A DNA stretch of 25,608 bases from Nitrospirota bacterium (GCA_029865515.1 JAOUGQ010000009.1:1-25608), one strand, 5' to 3'. Positions 15,082 through 23,674 are shown, numbered from the stretch's first letter. Notes: generated from the letters alone by a model not told the origin. Made by a program: numbers and translations.

Positions 15082-15251
15082 TCGACTTCTCCTTTGCCAT
15101 CTCAGAACTACTCACACATTCTCATCTTAAATAAGATTACTCAGGTTCTACATTTTTAGGTAAAAAATTCCCCCATTCGCATAATGGAACTGGATAAATA
15201 GCCCAGCCCCTCCAGTAAAATTTTTCTAAGAAAACTCAGAAGTCAGGTCGA

Positions 15252-15773
15252 CTATTTTTCAGGGGACTCAGGAAGTTTGCCGGGATCCAGGATGGTTTCC
15301 ACATCCCGCAAGCCCATTTTCGCACGATCGACATACGAGTGGTACGGAGAGTCTTGGTAGGTTTCAATAATCCGTCGGTAGGTGCCACGGGCTTTGTGAT
15401 ATTGTTGGGCTTCCGAAAAATAACGGGCAAGAGCTAACCAATTCTCTGCAGCTGTTTCTTTGGCTGTTTTTATGATTTTCCATTCTTGAGTTTTTTCACC
15501 CTGATTCATCTGGCCGACACGACGGAGTAGGCGTTCTTCCGCGCTTAAAGCGATTACTTCGATCTGTTCATTTTCAGATACGGCTTGGTCAATCTGATGG
15601 GATTGCAAATGGCCATAGAAGGTTTCCACATGGCCTTTGATGGCATCCGCCTGTTGCTGATACCTGTCTACTGCGCAACCCGAAAGGCTTGTCACAATAA
15701 GGAGGCCACCTAAAATTATCAAACACGTGCTCTTTTGCATTGAAGGATAGTATAACAAGAACGGGTTTTTCAT
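15252..15773 (-). CDS. Lipoprotein with TPR-like helical repeats
   Basis: This protein of about 173 residues has a lipoprotein signal: hydrophobic CLIILGGLLIVTSLSGC, with the lipobox LSGC near residues 30-33. The mature protein is helical. The region WLALARYFSEAQQYHKARGT and the following RRIIETYQDSPY-HSYVDRAKMGL have the spacing of one or two tetratricopeptide repeats, as in BamD-type or YbgF-type envelope proteins. ATG at 15773 is chosen because AGAGG lies 6 nt before it; the open frame reaches 15830, overlapping the aminotransferase gene. It follows that gene by 29 nt and is probably cotranscribed. The role is probably envelope scaffolding; no closer family assignment is justified. Confidence 0.82.
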   Translation of the reverse strand: MKNPFLLYYPSMQKSTCLIILGGLLIVTSLSGCAVDRYQQQADAIKGHVETFYGHLQSHQIDQAVSENEQIEVIALSAEERLLRRVGQMNQGEKTQEWKIIKTAKETAAENWLALARYFSEAQQYHKARGTYRRIIETYQDSPYHSYVDRAKMGLRDVETILDPGKLPESPEK

Positions 15774-15802
15774 GTGAGCCTCTTTCTTGTTGGGGTTGAT
15801 CG

Positions 15803-16960
15803 TCAGGCTAACCTTTGTAACCGTTCGCATGCCTCATTTAGGTCTCCATCCGTTTTGGCAAAACTGAATCGGATATATTGTCGGCCACGGTCTGCTTGAA
15901 AAAAAGCTTCCCCGGGAACGCCGGCTACCCCGGTCTTCTCTAGGATCCACATGGCACGCTCCTTTCCCGTTCGGCCTGAAATTCTGGATACATCAGCTAA
16001 CACATAATAAGCCCCTTGCGGAATCGTGGGTGGGAGACCCACCCGTTCCAAAATTGCGCAAAAACGATCCCGTTTTCCCTGAAATGATTGACGCACCTCC
16101 TGGTAAAAAGAAAGTCCTAATTCTTGAATGCCTACTGCCACGCCATATTGGAGCGGTGCGGGGGCGCAGACATAGAGTAAGTCATTCATGGCTCCAATTA
16201 ACTCGGCGTAAGGAGGAGGTGCCACGGAATGTCCGATGCGCCACCCCGTAATACTGAAGGTCTTTGAATAACCGGAAATGGTGATGGTCCGATCGGCCAT
16301 CCCCACCAACGAGGCGATACTGACATGCTCACGCTGGTCATAAAGAAAATATTCATAGATTTCGTCAGTGAAGATCAGCAGATCATGCTGTTGGGATAAC
16401 GCCGCAAGGCTTTCCAATTCCTTTTTGGTAAATACTTTCCCTGTGGGGTTACCTGGAGTATTGACCAGGATCGCTCTGGTCCGATCGGTCAAGGCTTGTA
16501 CCACATCATCCAGACAAAACTCCCAATTCTGGCCTTGTAAGGGAACCAGGCGTGGCACAGCCCCTATCGCCAAAAGGGTACTGATGTGATAGCCATAATA
16601 TGGCTCAAACACAATGACTTCATCCCCGGGATTCAATAACGCCATACAGGCACATTGAAACGCACCGGTTGCGCCATTACTCACGGTGATATCCGTTTCG
16701 GGGTCAGCCTTGATGGCGTTATACGTGGCCAATTTGTGAGCCAATGCCTGCCGCAAATTGGCCAGGCCATCAAATCTCGTATAGGTATTGATCCCCTTGT
16801 CCATAGCCTCTTTGGCCCCACGTATGACTGGCTCTGGAACTCCTGTATCACAAACTCCCTGCGCCAGGTTGATTCCCTTAACGCAGTTACAGGCTGTGGT
16901 CATTGCCCGAATTTCCGATTGCACCAATCCCGTTAACTGCCGATTTCCAAATTTTTTCAT
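15803..16960 (-). CDS. PLP-dependent class I/II aminotransferase (fold type I)
   Basis: This 385-residue pyridoxal-phosphate enzyme is of the aspartate aminotransferase / kynurenine aminotransferase-like subgroup. The PLP lysine is K233 in SGYSKTFSITGWRIG. Other active-site residues are N171 in NTPGNPTG, D199 and Y202 in FTDEIYEY, and a C-terminal Arg in RQYIRFSFAK that binds the substrate carboxylate. The N-terminal GINLAQGVCD and TYTRFDGLANLRQAL fit the family. ATG at 16960 is preferred to GTG at 16975, because GAGGG lies 8 nt before the ATG. It catalyses amino-group transfer between an amino acid and a 2-oxo acid; the specific substrate cannot be told. A lipoprotein gene follows 29 nt downstream, with no evident metabolic link. 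Confidence 0.93.
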   Translation of the reverse strand: MKKFGNRQLTGLVQSEIRAMTTACNCVKGINLAQGVCDTGVPEPVIRGAKEAMDKGINTYTRFDGLANLRQALAHKLATYNAIKADPETDITVSNGATGAFQCACMALLNPGDEVIVFEPYYGYHISTLLAIGAVPRLVPLQGQNWEFCLDDVVQALTDRTRAILVNTPGNPTGKVFTKKELESLAALSQQHDLLIFTDEIYEYFLYDQREHVSIASLVGMADRTITISGYSKTFSITGWRIGHSVAPPPYAELIGAMNDLLYVCAPAPLQYGVAVGIQELGLSFYQEVRQSFQGKRDRFCAILERVGLPPTIPQGAYYVLADVSRISGRTGKERAMWILEKTGVAGVPGEAFFQADRGRQYIRFSFAKTDGDLNEACERLQRLA

Positions 16961-17004
16961 CGACCTATCCCTCACCTTATTTTAAAGCTTCATTTATTCC
17001 TGGC

Positions 17005-17034
17005 TTGCTCATAAAAGTGGCATTCACGTAGACT
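17005..17034 (+). promoter_or_regulatory. Weak promoter candidate for the SUMF1-fold gene
   Basis: TTGCTC (17005-17010) and TAGACT (17029-17034) are spaced by 18 nt. A start near 17041 would leave about 29 nt before the ATG at 17070. Both boxes are only partial matches. Confidence 0.3.
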
Positions 17035-17069
17035 GCTAGCGTTTGTATTCACATAAACCATCAAGATCC

Positions 17070-17993
17070 ATGCACCAAATCTCCATGCCTTTCGTACCGC
17101 TTTTTTTCGGGTATTATCGTCTGTTTACCCCATTTTTGGCCATATGGCTTACCTTGGGGCTACCCGCTTTTGCGATAGGAAATATCGACCCGCCGCCCGC
17201 CGAGGTCGATGAGCATATCATTCACATTGCCGGCTTTGCCAAATCCTCACCCCAAATCGCTATTCCGGAAGGATTTTTTTTAATGGGAACCAACCGTCGC
17301 GATGATGTGCGACACGGTTTTGAAATGCATTACGACGACACGGAATTCCCTCAACGGCGTATTTGGGTGGATGGATTTTCAATCGACAAGTATGAAGCGA
17401 GCCTCGGTGAATATCTCGCGTACTTTCTGGACAGCAAACGGCCGGTTTCGAGGGAATTAAGAGGTCTTATTTGGCATCTCATTAGTGTGCATTTCATCCC
17501 GGATCAGGCGCTGGCACCATGGCCGGCTCTCTATGTGACATGGGAAGAGGCTAAAGATTTTTGTGAATATCATCACAAGCGATTACCTTCTGAAGCTGAA
17601 TGGGAAAAAGCCGCTAGGGGAGAGTCTGCACGGATTTTCCCATGGGGTGAAATGGACCCGACTGCGGACTTAGCCGTGTTCGGGCAATACCATGTCCATG
17701 AAATCCCCCTGGTCGCCACGGTGGACAGTTTCGAGGATGGCCAAAGTATTTATAAAGTATTTCATTTGGCGGGTAATATCGCGGAATGGGTCAATGATTG
17801 GCTGGGACCGGATTACTATCCCATCATGCCGGAAAAGAATCCGCCCGGTCCCAAAATGGGGCGTTACAAGATTGTTCGCGGCGGATCATGGAAAAGTCGG
17901 CCGGTCATGCTGCGTGCGGCTACCCGAGGAGGGGCTTTTCCAGAAGAACGTTCCGCAACCATCGGCTTCCGCTGCGCGAAAACTTCCCCCTGA
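17070..17993 (+). CDS. Exported SUMF1/FGE-fold protein without the catalytic cysteines
   Basis: This 307-residue protein has an N-terminal hydrophobic export signal (LFTPFLAIWLTLGLPAFAIG) followed by a SUMF1 (FGE-sulfatase) domain. Domain hallmarks are IPEGFFLMGTNRRDD, the partner-strand WVDGFSIDKYEAS, WEEAKDFCEYHHKRLPSEAE then WEKAARG, LAGNIAEWVNDW and the C-terminal IVRGGSW...GFRC. True formylglycine-generating enzymes have a C-terminal cysteine pair for copper and oxidation; here the RGGSWKSRPVMLRAATRGG region has none, and the only late Cys is in FRC. It is therefore a structural or ligand-binding relative, not a sulfatase activator. The frame opens at TTG 17043; ATG 17070 or 17085 starts the signal sequence and none has a clear Shine-Dalgarno. 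It is divergent from the aminotransferase. Confidence 0.85.
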   Translation: MHQISMPFVPLFFGYYRLFTPFLAIWLTLGLPAFAIGNIDPPPAEVDEHIIHIAGFAKSSPQIAIPEGFFLMGTNRRDDVRHGFEMHYDDTEFPQRRIWVDGFSIDKYEASLGEYLAYFLDSKRPVSRELRGLIWHLISVHFIPDQALAPWPALYVTWEEAKDFCEYHHKRLPSEAEWEKAARGESARIFPWGEMDPTADLAVFGQYHVHEIPLVATVDSFEDGQSIYKVFHLAGNIAEWVNDWLGPDYYPIMPEKNPPGPKMGRYKIVRGGSWKSRPVMLRAATRGGAFPEERSATIGFRCAKTSP

Positions 17994-18057
17994 CTCTCGT
18001 TTGTAACACTCTCTTTAATCCGTCTGAAAATTTTTGCTCCAGACTCTCAAAAGGATC

Positions 18058-18083
18058 GGCAGGGAGGTATGTCCCTCCCTGCC
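18058..18083. terminator. Hairpin between convergent genes, probable terminator
   Basis: GGCAGGGAGG (18058-18067) pairs perfectly with CCTCCCTGCC (18074-18083) around a 6-nt loop. It lies between the SUMF1-fold gene (stop 17993, plus) and the metzincin gene (stop 18105, minus). A TTTT follows on the minus strand after five bases; the plus side has only weak T content. It probably serves both genes. Confidence 0.65.
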
Positions 18084-18104
18084 CTTGTCAGATGTGGTGA
18101 GCGA

Positions 18105-19415
18105 TTAATGTGTGGGGGTATGGGTCACCGTGAGGTTGAAATGGGCTGCTGAATATCCCCGAACTTTCACATGGACGGCGGTCCCATTCGTTGGGACATC
18201 CAGGGTACATTTTTCTTCCGCGCCCGAGAGATAGGGGCGACAATCGTAGGCGGTAGTTGTTGGATCCTGATTAAACCGTACATACAGATCGGGATCGCCG
18301 GGATTGGCTTCTCCATGCATGACCACTTCCACTAATGTTCCTGAAACCACCGCAAAGGGGCCATAGGTTTTCTCTTCGTTTTTTGCCACACTCTGCCCAG
18401 TAAAGCTTTCCGTTTTTGGTCCGCAGGCCACAGGCCCAGCGGGCTCCTCTGGTCCCTGGCAAATTGAGGAATCAATGGTAAACCCCTGCGCGGGTCCATA
18501 CAAACACGCTGCCCCATTTTTATCGATGTTGGTCAGAGTCAACGACCAATCCCCTTTGCCGTTACATTGCGGATAATGCATGACCGAGAAGGCATCGTAA
18601 CTGGTCAACGGTCGCCAGTTATTATCTTCGAAGCATGCGCCGGAATCCGGTCGTGTATGTTCATGCCGGAACCCAATTGTATGGCCTAATTCATGCCGCA
18701 AGATCCCTTGCAGACTCAATTTTCCATTAGGATCTAATTGAAACGAACTGTTATCCACTAAGACATTTCGTGTAGACCGAGGCTCATCCGGGAAAAAGGC
18801 TCGAGCCAGGTATTGTCCGTTCACGTTGACCGGACGCACATCAAAAACCACATTGGGGTTGGACGCCGTGCACGAGTCATCCTCTCCGGCCACATGAATG
18901 AAATCGACCGCAGCTACGGCTTCCCATGTCCCTCCTGCGGACTGCATATCCGCCACCATTTGGTTGTAATTCGTGCCGAATGTTTTGCTGACACAGTAGG
19001 TCAACTGCCGTTTTTCTATAGAATTCCAAACCGCGTCCTGGCCATTGACTTGATGGACAGTTAATTTCTTTCGACCGCCTTCGGCAGGGCCGATCGATTC
19101 CTTGATACGTGTCTCAAAAAATTCCTGCAGGAGTTTTTCATTGAGAATCGCGGTATCACCGTTCACAATATATTTTCCACCTTCAAATGGTTCTTTGTAG
19201 GTTTGGGTTTTAAACTCCTCAAAAGTTTTGGTTTTCCACTCATCTCGTTTCTGTTTCGCGTTATCAGACAACATTTGCCTGCCCTGTTCCGGAGAATTTT
19301 TGGGTCCAATATCGACAGGTGGCAGTGGAGTGGTATGCCGTGGACAGCCCGTTAATCCGAAGACCATCCCTACCAGGATCAAAACTTGAGTGAAAGGGAA
19401 TCGATAACTTTTCAT
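18105..19415 (-). CDS. Lipoprotein metzincin metalloprotease with C-terminal PPC-like domain
   Basis: This 436-residue protein has a lipoprotein signal (VLILVGMVFGLTGC, lipid Cys24). The protease core has the metzincin zinc motif HELGHTIGFRHEH: H241, E242, H245 and H251. A Met-turn SVMHYP follows with M279, and Y281 is placed like the extra tyrosine ligand of astacins. This resembles M12A/M57-type metzincins more than matrixins. The N-terminal 60-130 region, rich in charged helices, may be a propeptide or spacer. Residues about 345-436 form a beta-rich domain (DPDLYVRFNQDPTTTAYDCR) resembling the bacterial pre-peptidase C-terminal (PPC) domain. AAAGGAG lies 7 nt before the ATG. Anchored to an envelope membrane, it probably cleaves envelope or extracellular proteins. 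Zinc protease identity is strong; the substrate is unknown. Confidence 0.9.
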   Translation of the reverse strand: MKSYRFPFTQVLILVGMVFGLTGCPRHTTPLPPVDIGPKNSPEQGRQMLSDNAKQKRDEWKTKTFEEFKTQTYKEPFEGGKYIVNGDTAILNEKLLQEFFETRIKESIGPAEGGRKKLTVHQVNGQDAVWNSIEKRQLTYCVSKTFGTNYNQMVADMQSAGGTWEAVAAVDFIHVAGEDDSCTASNPNVVFDVRPVNVNGQYLARAFFPDEPRSTRNVLVDNSSFQLDPNGKLSLQGILRHELGHTIGFRHEHTRPDSGACFEDNNWRPLTSYDAFSVMHYPQCNGKGDWSLTLTNIDKNGAACLYGPAQGFTIDSSICQGPEEPAGPVACGPKTESFTGQSVAKNEEKTYGPFAVVSGTLVEVVMHGEANPGDPDLYVRFNQDPTTTAYDCRPYLSGAEEKCTLDVPTNGTAVHVKVRGYSAAHFNLTVTHTPTH

Positions 19416-19528
19416 GTTTCAACTCCTTTGAAAATAATGATGAACATCCTTGTTGATCGATACGAAAACCCTAGGACCTAATTGATGACCTATTCGGCCA
19501 ACCGGGTTCGTGCGGGGGGAGAAATCCG

Positions 19529-19969
19529 TCATGGTGGACACGGTTCGACTTTTATGTTGATCAAGTCCACGCCTTGGCCTAGCCGCTGAATCTGATCAAT
19601 TATGGTCCGGGCCGATTCTGCGTGAGAAAATTCCGCACAGATCCTGGTCTCTCCCTCTATTCCAATGCGTTGCTCAACCACTTGCAGGACTTCTCCGCGT
19701 TCTTGGGCGGCCTTGAGGAGAGTTCGAGATTGGGCTAGCACGTCCCTGGCCTGATCAGGCACCCCTTTCCCACGCGAAAGGGCGTACACCGAAATACTTT
19801 GTGGAGCAGGAGCTAAGGTTTCCGGAGGTTTAGCTTCGGCGCATCCCTTGCTTGCCCCCATTATCATTAACCCCATACCCAACAGGGTGAGAGCGAGACT
19901 GAGGTACCCGACACATCCTGTCCGCCCAAGAGGAAACATTCGTGAATCTTCCAGTTGTGTGTGTGTCAT
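19529..19969 (-). CDS. Small membrane-anchored protein of unknown function
   Basis: This 146-residue protein has an N-terminal hydrophobic helix (LSLALTLLGMGLMIMGASKG) after about 17 polar residues. The sequence ASKGC after the helix is a poor lipobox, so a membrane anchor is as likely as a lipoprotein. The soluble part is about 100 residues: a Pro-rich linker, a helix (DQARDVLAQSRTLLKAAQER), then ICAEFSHAESARTIIDQIQR and a final strand with VEPCPP. Two mature-part cysteines (RICAEF and EPCPP) could pair. ATG at 19969 is preferred: AAGGA lies 8 nt before it, although the frame opens at 20035. It precedes the metzincin gene on the same strand by 113 nt. I do not recognise the family. Confidence 0.7.
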   Translation of the reverse strand: MTHTQLEDSRMFPLGRTGCVGYLSLALTLLGMGLMIMGASKGCAEAKPPETLAPAPQSISVYALSRGKGVPDQARDVLAQSRTLLKAAQERGEVLQVVEQRIGIEGETRICAEFSHAESARTIIDQIQRLGQGVDLINIKVEPCPP

Positions 19970-20375
19970 ATTTTGTTCCTTATTCATTAAGCAAAAACAA
20001 GCAAGACCCATTCCCATGATGATGAAGTATGACATGAGTCAGAATGTGAAGAACAAACCTATGAAAAATTCAACCATTATTCCTTCATTTCAACATGTCT
20101 CTTTATGTCACTTCAACATCAATTGTTCTCCATTTTGATACATACTGTATCTAAATGGATAAACTCATCAAAGGAAAACACAACCGAAGGGGAGATGCCC
20201 TTCTTGTCCTGCAACGCTTCAGGCCCAATGAAACCTCGCCAGTCAGCAATATGAATATCTAAATTACTATCGCTCTTTTCATTTTTCTGTGACGGCTAAG
20301 GTTATTGACTCCTAACCGGGAAGGGAGGCTTACGGACAGGCAGGAAGGGTTGGTAACAAGGTTCCTATTTTCAAA
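19970..20375. other. Intergenic region carrying a 29-bp dyad
   Basis: This lies between two minus-strand genes. Apart from the dyad at 20130-20158, and frame extensions of the downstream gene, I see no credible coding sequence. The promoter of the 19529-19969 gene should lie here, making the dyad a candidate operator for it. Confidence 0.5.
20130..20158. repeat. 29-bp near-perfect inverted repeat (candidate operator)
   Basis: The left arm is CCATTT-T-GATACA (20130-20142) and the right arm TGTATC-T-AAATGG (20146-20158), with a 3-nt centre TAC. Twelve of thirteen positions pair; the only exception is T opposite T. There is no U-tract on either side, so a protein-binding operator is more likely than a terminator. 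It lies about 160 nt upstream of the ATG at 19969. Confidence 0.75.
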
Positions 20376-21635
20376 TTAGTGGGAGAGTGGGACGAGAGGT
20401 TGAGTTACTAAGAGATGCAGCCGAGCCTGATCAGTATGACAGGACTCAGACTCCAGGTAGGCTGCCTGGGTTAAAACGATCGCTGCAGGAAGAAGCTCCC
20501 AGTGTCGTAAATCCGGGCGTACGGTGTTTTGAAACACGGTCGGAGCCATTTGTATTAAATGCGCGCCACCCATGATGGACAGGGCACACAAATCTCCGCT
20601 GCCTCTTCCTCCAAGGGAAGCTGCTCCAGCACAACCACCAACCGCCATCCCGGCCCCAAGCGAAAAAGGCACTAATCCATACACCACACCAAGAGGCAAC
20701 CGGATCCAACTCTGAATGTTCAAGAGGGGGTGGTAAGCACGATCATGCCGATGAGCGATTTTGGCAAACCAACTTTCCGTTGAAAGACGAAGGCCGGTTT
20801 CAGAGACACACGGCTTTTGAAAAGGTGGTTTGGGATGGATCGCAAAGTATCCGTTTGGCGAACCAAACAACTTGAACTCCCAATCGACCTCAGGAAAGCG
20901 ACCCAGTCCATAAACCTGCCAACGAGGGGCGGGACTGCCACCCTGATCCAGACGGATAACCTGCTCCTGAGCAAATGTCTGGAGAGTAGGATCCACATGC
21001 AGAAGGGAAGAACTGGCGGGCTCCGCCAGCCGGAACCAATCGATTCGGGCCTCTCCTGGTTCACCAAGGACTTCCCACATCACTGCCGATAGCACCAGAT
21101 TGACCGGATCTTCGCCAAAATTATACAGGGGGGCGAATAGTTCATGGTCCAAGCGCCGTAATTCCACTTTGGCCTCCTCGGGATGTCCGATCCTCAGATA
21201 ACTGGCTGCGAGCAACACGCTCAAATACGCCCGCTCATACGATTCCAGCACATACTCCGTGAGCACACCATCTGACAAAAACACGGAAGCCGTCTCTCGA
21301 GAAAACGAGAAGGTCTTATGGCGAAAGTCCGATTGAGCGCGTTCGGCGTATTCAATGACTGCGGCATCGCATTTCTGGGAAAACGCCAGGCTTAAGAGAT
21401 TCAGCACGGTAATCCGGTTGGACCAATTGACTTTGGAACTCAGAATCCCGCATTCATCCTGAAACGTCGGCTTTACCTCTCCCATCTGACAACCCAGAGA
21501 AGCCAGGTAGGTCGCCAATGCCAAGCAACGCCACGCAAACACCAAACGGGGCTTCAACGAAGAGAGAATGGTGTCTTTCAAGCCAGGACTGCTGAAAGAA
21601 TCTTTCATAACAATTATTGGCATGACAGGAGTCAT
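20376..21635 (-). CDS. Large envelope protein resembling COG3014, TPR-like
   Basis: This protein of up to 419 residues has an N-terminal signal-like segment (VFAWRCLALATYLASLGC near residues 32-49), so it may be a lipoprotein, although the lipobox is not canonical. The region near 128-160 (YERAYLSVLLAASYLRIGHP, then EEAKVELRRLDHEL) is a helical repeat of the kind found in COG3014, a family of uncharacterised exported proteins. The C-terminal part has a Gly-rich hydrophobic stretch (LVPFSLGAGMAVGGCAGAAS) that could be a membrane hairpin, then VRPDLRHWELLPAAIVL. ATG at 21635, 21623 or 21608 are all possible; none has a good Shine-Dalgarno. It is on the same strand as the small anchored protein and the metzincin, 406 nt upstream. 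Function unknown. Confidence 0.75.
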   Translation of the reverse strand: MTPVMPIIVMKDSFSSPGLKDTILSSLKPRLVFAWRCLALATYLASLGCQMGEVKPTFQDECGILSSKVNWSNRITVLNLLSLAFSQKCDAAVIEYAERAQSDFRHKTFSFSRETASVFLSDGVLTEYVLESYERAYLSVLLAASYLRIGHPEEAKVELRRLDHELFAPLYNFGEDPVNLVLSAVMWEVLGEPGEARIDWFRLAEPASSSLLHVDPTLQTFAQEQVIRLDQGGSPAPRWQVYGLGRFPEVDWEFKLFGSPNGYFAIHPKPPFQKPCVSETGLRLSTESWFAKIAHRHDRAYHPLLNIQSWIRLPLGVVYGLVPFSLGAGMAVGGCAGAASLGGRGSGDLCALSIMGGAHLIQMAPTVFQNTVRPDLRHWELLPAAIVLTQAAYLESESCHTDQARLHLLVTQPLVPLSH

Positions 21636-22135
21636 GCAATCTGGTCTTCACGCTGTGGAGGACAATATATCAGACCGCAATCCAGGCAGCGACTCAATCG
21701 GTTTTGACTTGCCTGTCACTATCCCATAGTTCTCTAAGGCTGGGGGGTAGCTGAGTGGTGGCCAAAGTTGAGAGATTTCCACATTTCGTACCTATCGTTC
21801 TTGAGCGGGCGATATTCCATTCGGCCTTGAGCCAAAAGAGGCTTACCAGAAAGGGTTGGCTCCTCAGGTTTCAATGCAGGGCCCCGGCGTACACCTAACT
21901 TGAGGATCGAATACGGGGAAGGAACTCTTGCTGCCCATCATGCTTTTTTTCACTGGGCGCAAAAGCTATACACCTCAAAAAGTCGTCCGATGACCACAAT
22001 GAGAAGCTCGTCAGGAAAGATTGTGCGGGGCATTGCGAGAACAAAGAGGAAGAAGCAGGCTCTGCATCCATATTTTCCCCCCTGGCTTTGGAGAAAAGAC
22101 CAGAAGTGGGTGAACGGAGATGACTTCTTGGAGAA
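21636..22135. other. Intergenic gap between convergent-free minus-strand genes
   Basis: I found no supported gene. A plus-strand frame at 21900-22139 starts with TTG, has no ribosome binding site, is compositionally odd (many Lys, Arg and Ser) and runs into the msrA stop, so I leave it out. Bases 21741-21765 resemble a tRNA 5' half but do not fold further. The promoter of the COG3014-like gene should be at the low-coordinate end. Confidence 0.45.
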
Positions 22136-22759
22136 TTAGGACTTTCCCCATAACTGGTTCAAACGCTGGGAGCGACCGCAATTCCATTTGTAGAATTTGT
22201 AACGGACTGAATTCTTTTTGTAAAAATCCTGATGATACTCTTCAGCAGGATAAAAGATCGAGGCCGGGACAATTTCGGTCACGATCGGCTGTGGAAAGGA
22301 TTTTGACCTCTCCACCTCCTGCCTGGATTCGTCGATTAACCGTTTTTGCGTTTCGTCATGATAGAAGATTGCCGTTCGATATTGGTTGCCATGATCACAA
22401 AATTGGGCATTCGGGGTAGTGGGATCGACATTGTGCCAAAACACTTCCAACAGGTGTTGATATGTCACCTTATTGGGATCGTAGGTCACCTCAACGGATT
22501 CCGCGTGGCCGGTCCCTCCGGCCGAGACTTCCTCATAGGTCGGATTGGCCAACTGCCCCCCCGTGTACCCAGAGATAACCGATACTACCCCCTCGACTTT
22601 TTCAAACGCCTCTTCCATACACCAGAAGCAACCTCCGGCAAATGTGGCTTTGGCATTTTGACTTCTTTCAATGGCGAAACTTCTTTGAGGTATGGCCGTC
22701 ATTTCCCCTATCATCAGTGCCACAAATCCCAAACTGATTAACAAATATGTTATTCGCAT
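22136..22759 (-). CDS. msrA: Exported peptide methionine sulfoxide reductase MsrA
   Basis: This enzyme reduces S-methionine sulfoxide in proteins. The catalytic cysteine is in GGCFWCMEEAF, near residue 43 of this 207-residue form; GYTGG, HAESVEVTYDP, FWHNVDPTTPNAQFCDHGNQ then YRTAIF, and PAEEYHQDFY follow as in the family. A later cysteine in KWNCGRSQ can act as resolving Cys. The N-terminus MRITYLLISLGFVALMIG continues to AIPQRSFAIE, a signal peptide or anchor, so this copy acts in the periplasm or envelope. ATG at 22759 is chosen because GGAGGG lies 7 nt before it; an upstream GTG (22783) and ATG (22774) are weaker. There is no msrB domain or gene alongside, nor a visible thioredoxin-like electron donor, so the reductant is unknown. 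Confidence 0.95.
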   Translation of the reverse strand: MRITYLLISLGFVALMIGEMTAIPQRSFAIERSQNAKATFAGGCFWCMEEAFEKVEGVVSVISGYTGGQLANPTYEEVSAGGTGHAESVEVTYDPNKVTYQHLLEVFWHNVDPTTPNAQFCDHGNQYRTAIFYHDETQKRLIDESRQEVERSKSFPQPIVTEIVPASIFYPAEEYHQDFYKKNSVRYKFYKWNCGRSQRLNQLWGKS

Positions 22760-22825
22760 AATCAATCCCTCCATTTTTATCACTCATCCGTTTACAAACT
22801 CCCAAGAGTTCTTACGCTGTATCGT

Positions 22826-22834
22826 ATTTTATCA
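22826..22834 (-). promoter_or_regulatory. Possible extended -10 promoter of msrA
   Basis: The minus strand reads TGATAAAAT, a TGn element followed by a -10 box one base from consensus. It lies about 70 nt upstream of the msrA ATG. No -35 box is evident, and the AT-rich surroundings make chance matches easy. Confidence 0.35.
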
Positions 22835-23674
22835 TTATCATAAACTCGCGTGTACGTTTTAGTCCTGAGAGATTGAAGACCGTTACACCACCTGATTCCT
22901 GCAGAGGAACACCATTGCTGATTACCCGCGCAGTTACACATTCACCCTTATTGAAATGAAAAGTGCGTCGTGGCATTCGCCGATCTCAATGATTGCTGTG
23001 ACTGCGCTAACATTTTGAGAATATGACGGTTTTATCTAACAAGAAAGAGTTGGGTGCACTTCCTCTCGCCATGTCTTATCAATATTTCAGAATCCGGCGA
23101 ATCCGCAGGACAGTTACACCAAAGAATTAATGACCTTTCGAATAGTCCTTCCTCCCGGAATTAAAAATCTTCTCGAAGAATTTCCGCTTGTAGACCCCTG
23201 TAAGTCAAAAGGGGCCAGATTTGCCTGTAATGAAATTGCGCATTGTCGTGATTGCGATTTTTATAATGTTGTGTCTCGTTTGTTCATATTTGAAGCATTT
23301 CATCGATTACCTTTGAGGTATTAAGACAATAGCGGTCTAACCTTCCGCGCAATCTCTTCAGACCGATCCGCGTTCCGCACCTCTCTTCTTTCCGAAGTTC
23401 TCTAAAACGGCAAATTCGCTGTGGTTGTAAAAGCACAGAGAACCTGTGTCTGAAATCCCTCAGCTCAATCCAGATCATAAAGTGCATAGGAAAATAATTC
23501 CGTCCCGTGATTCTTAATCATTTGAAGTTTTTTGAATAAGAACAATCCATTTCATTTTTTCTTCCGACAAAAATTAATAAGCGCCTAGGAATTTTCTTCC
23601 CATTTTGCACTACGGCATCTGGGTTGCTTACCGATAAGAAAAGGAATTATTTTAAAAAAAAGAGGGGGCAGGAG
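22835..23674. other. Gene-poor region of about 840 bp
   Basis: This is the longest stretch without a convincing gene. A plus-strand frame at 23130-23324 (64 residues, several Cys) has no ribosome binding site and I do not accept it. The motif GTTACAC occurs three times (about 22882, 22933 and 23113), twice as CAGTTACAC. The 3' part is AT-rich and leads into the outer-membrane gene. It could contain a decayed gene or an unrecognised RNA, but I see no decisive structure. Confidence 0.45.

Noticed and set aside
21741..21800. tRNA-like start (GGTAGCTGAGTGGT)
   Set aside because: It resembles a tRNA D-arm, but no anticodon stem, TTCRANY T-loop or matching acceptor 3' strand follows.
21900..22139. 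79-residue plus-strand frame
   Set aside because: TTG start without a Shine-Dalgarno, basic low-information composition, and overlap with the msrA stop.
23130..23324. 64-residue plus-strand frame with several cysteines
   Set aside because: No ribosome binding site, no recognisable motif spacing, and surrounding sequence shows no coding character.
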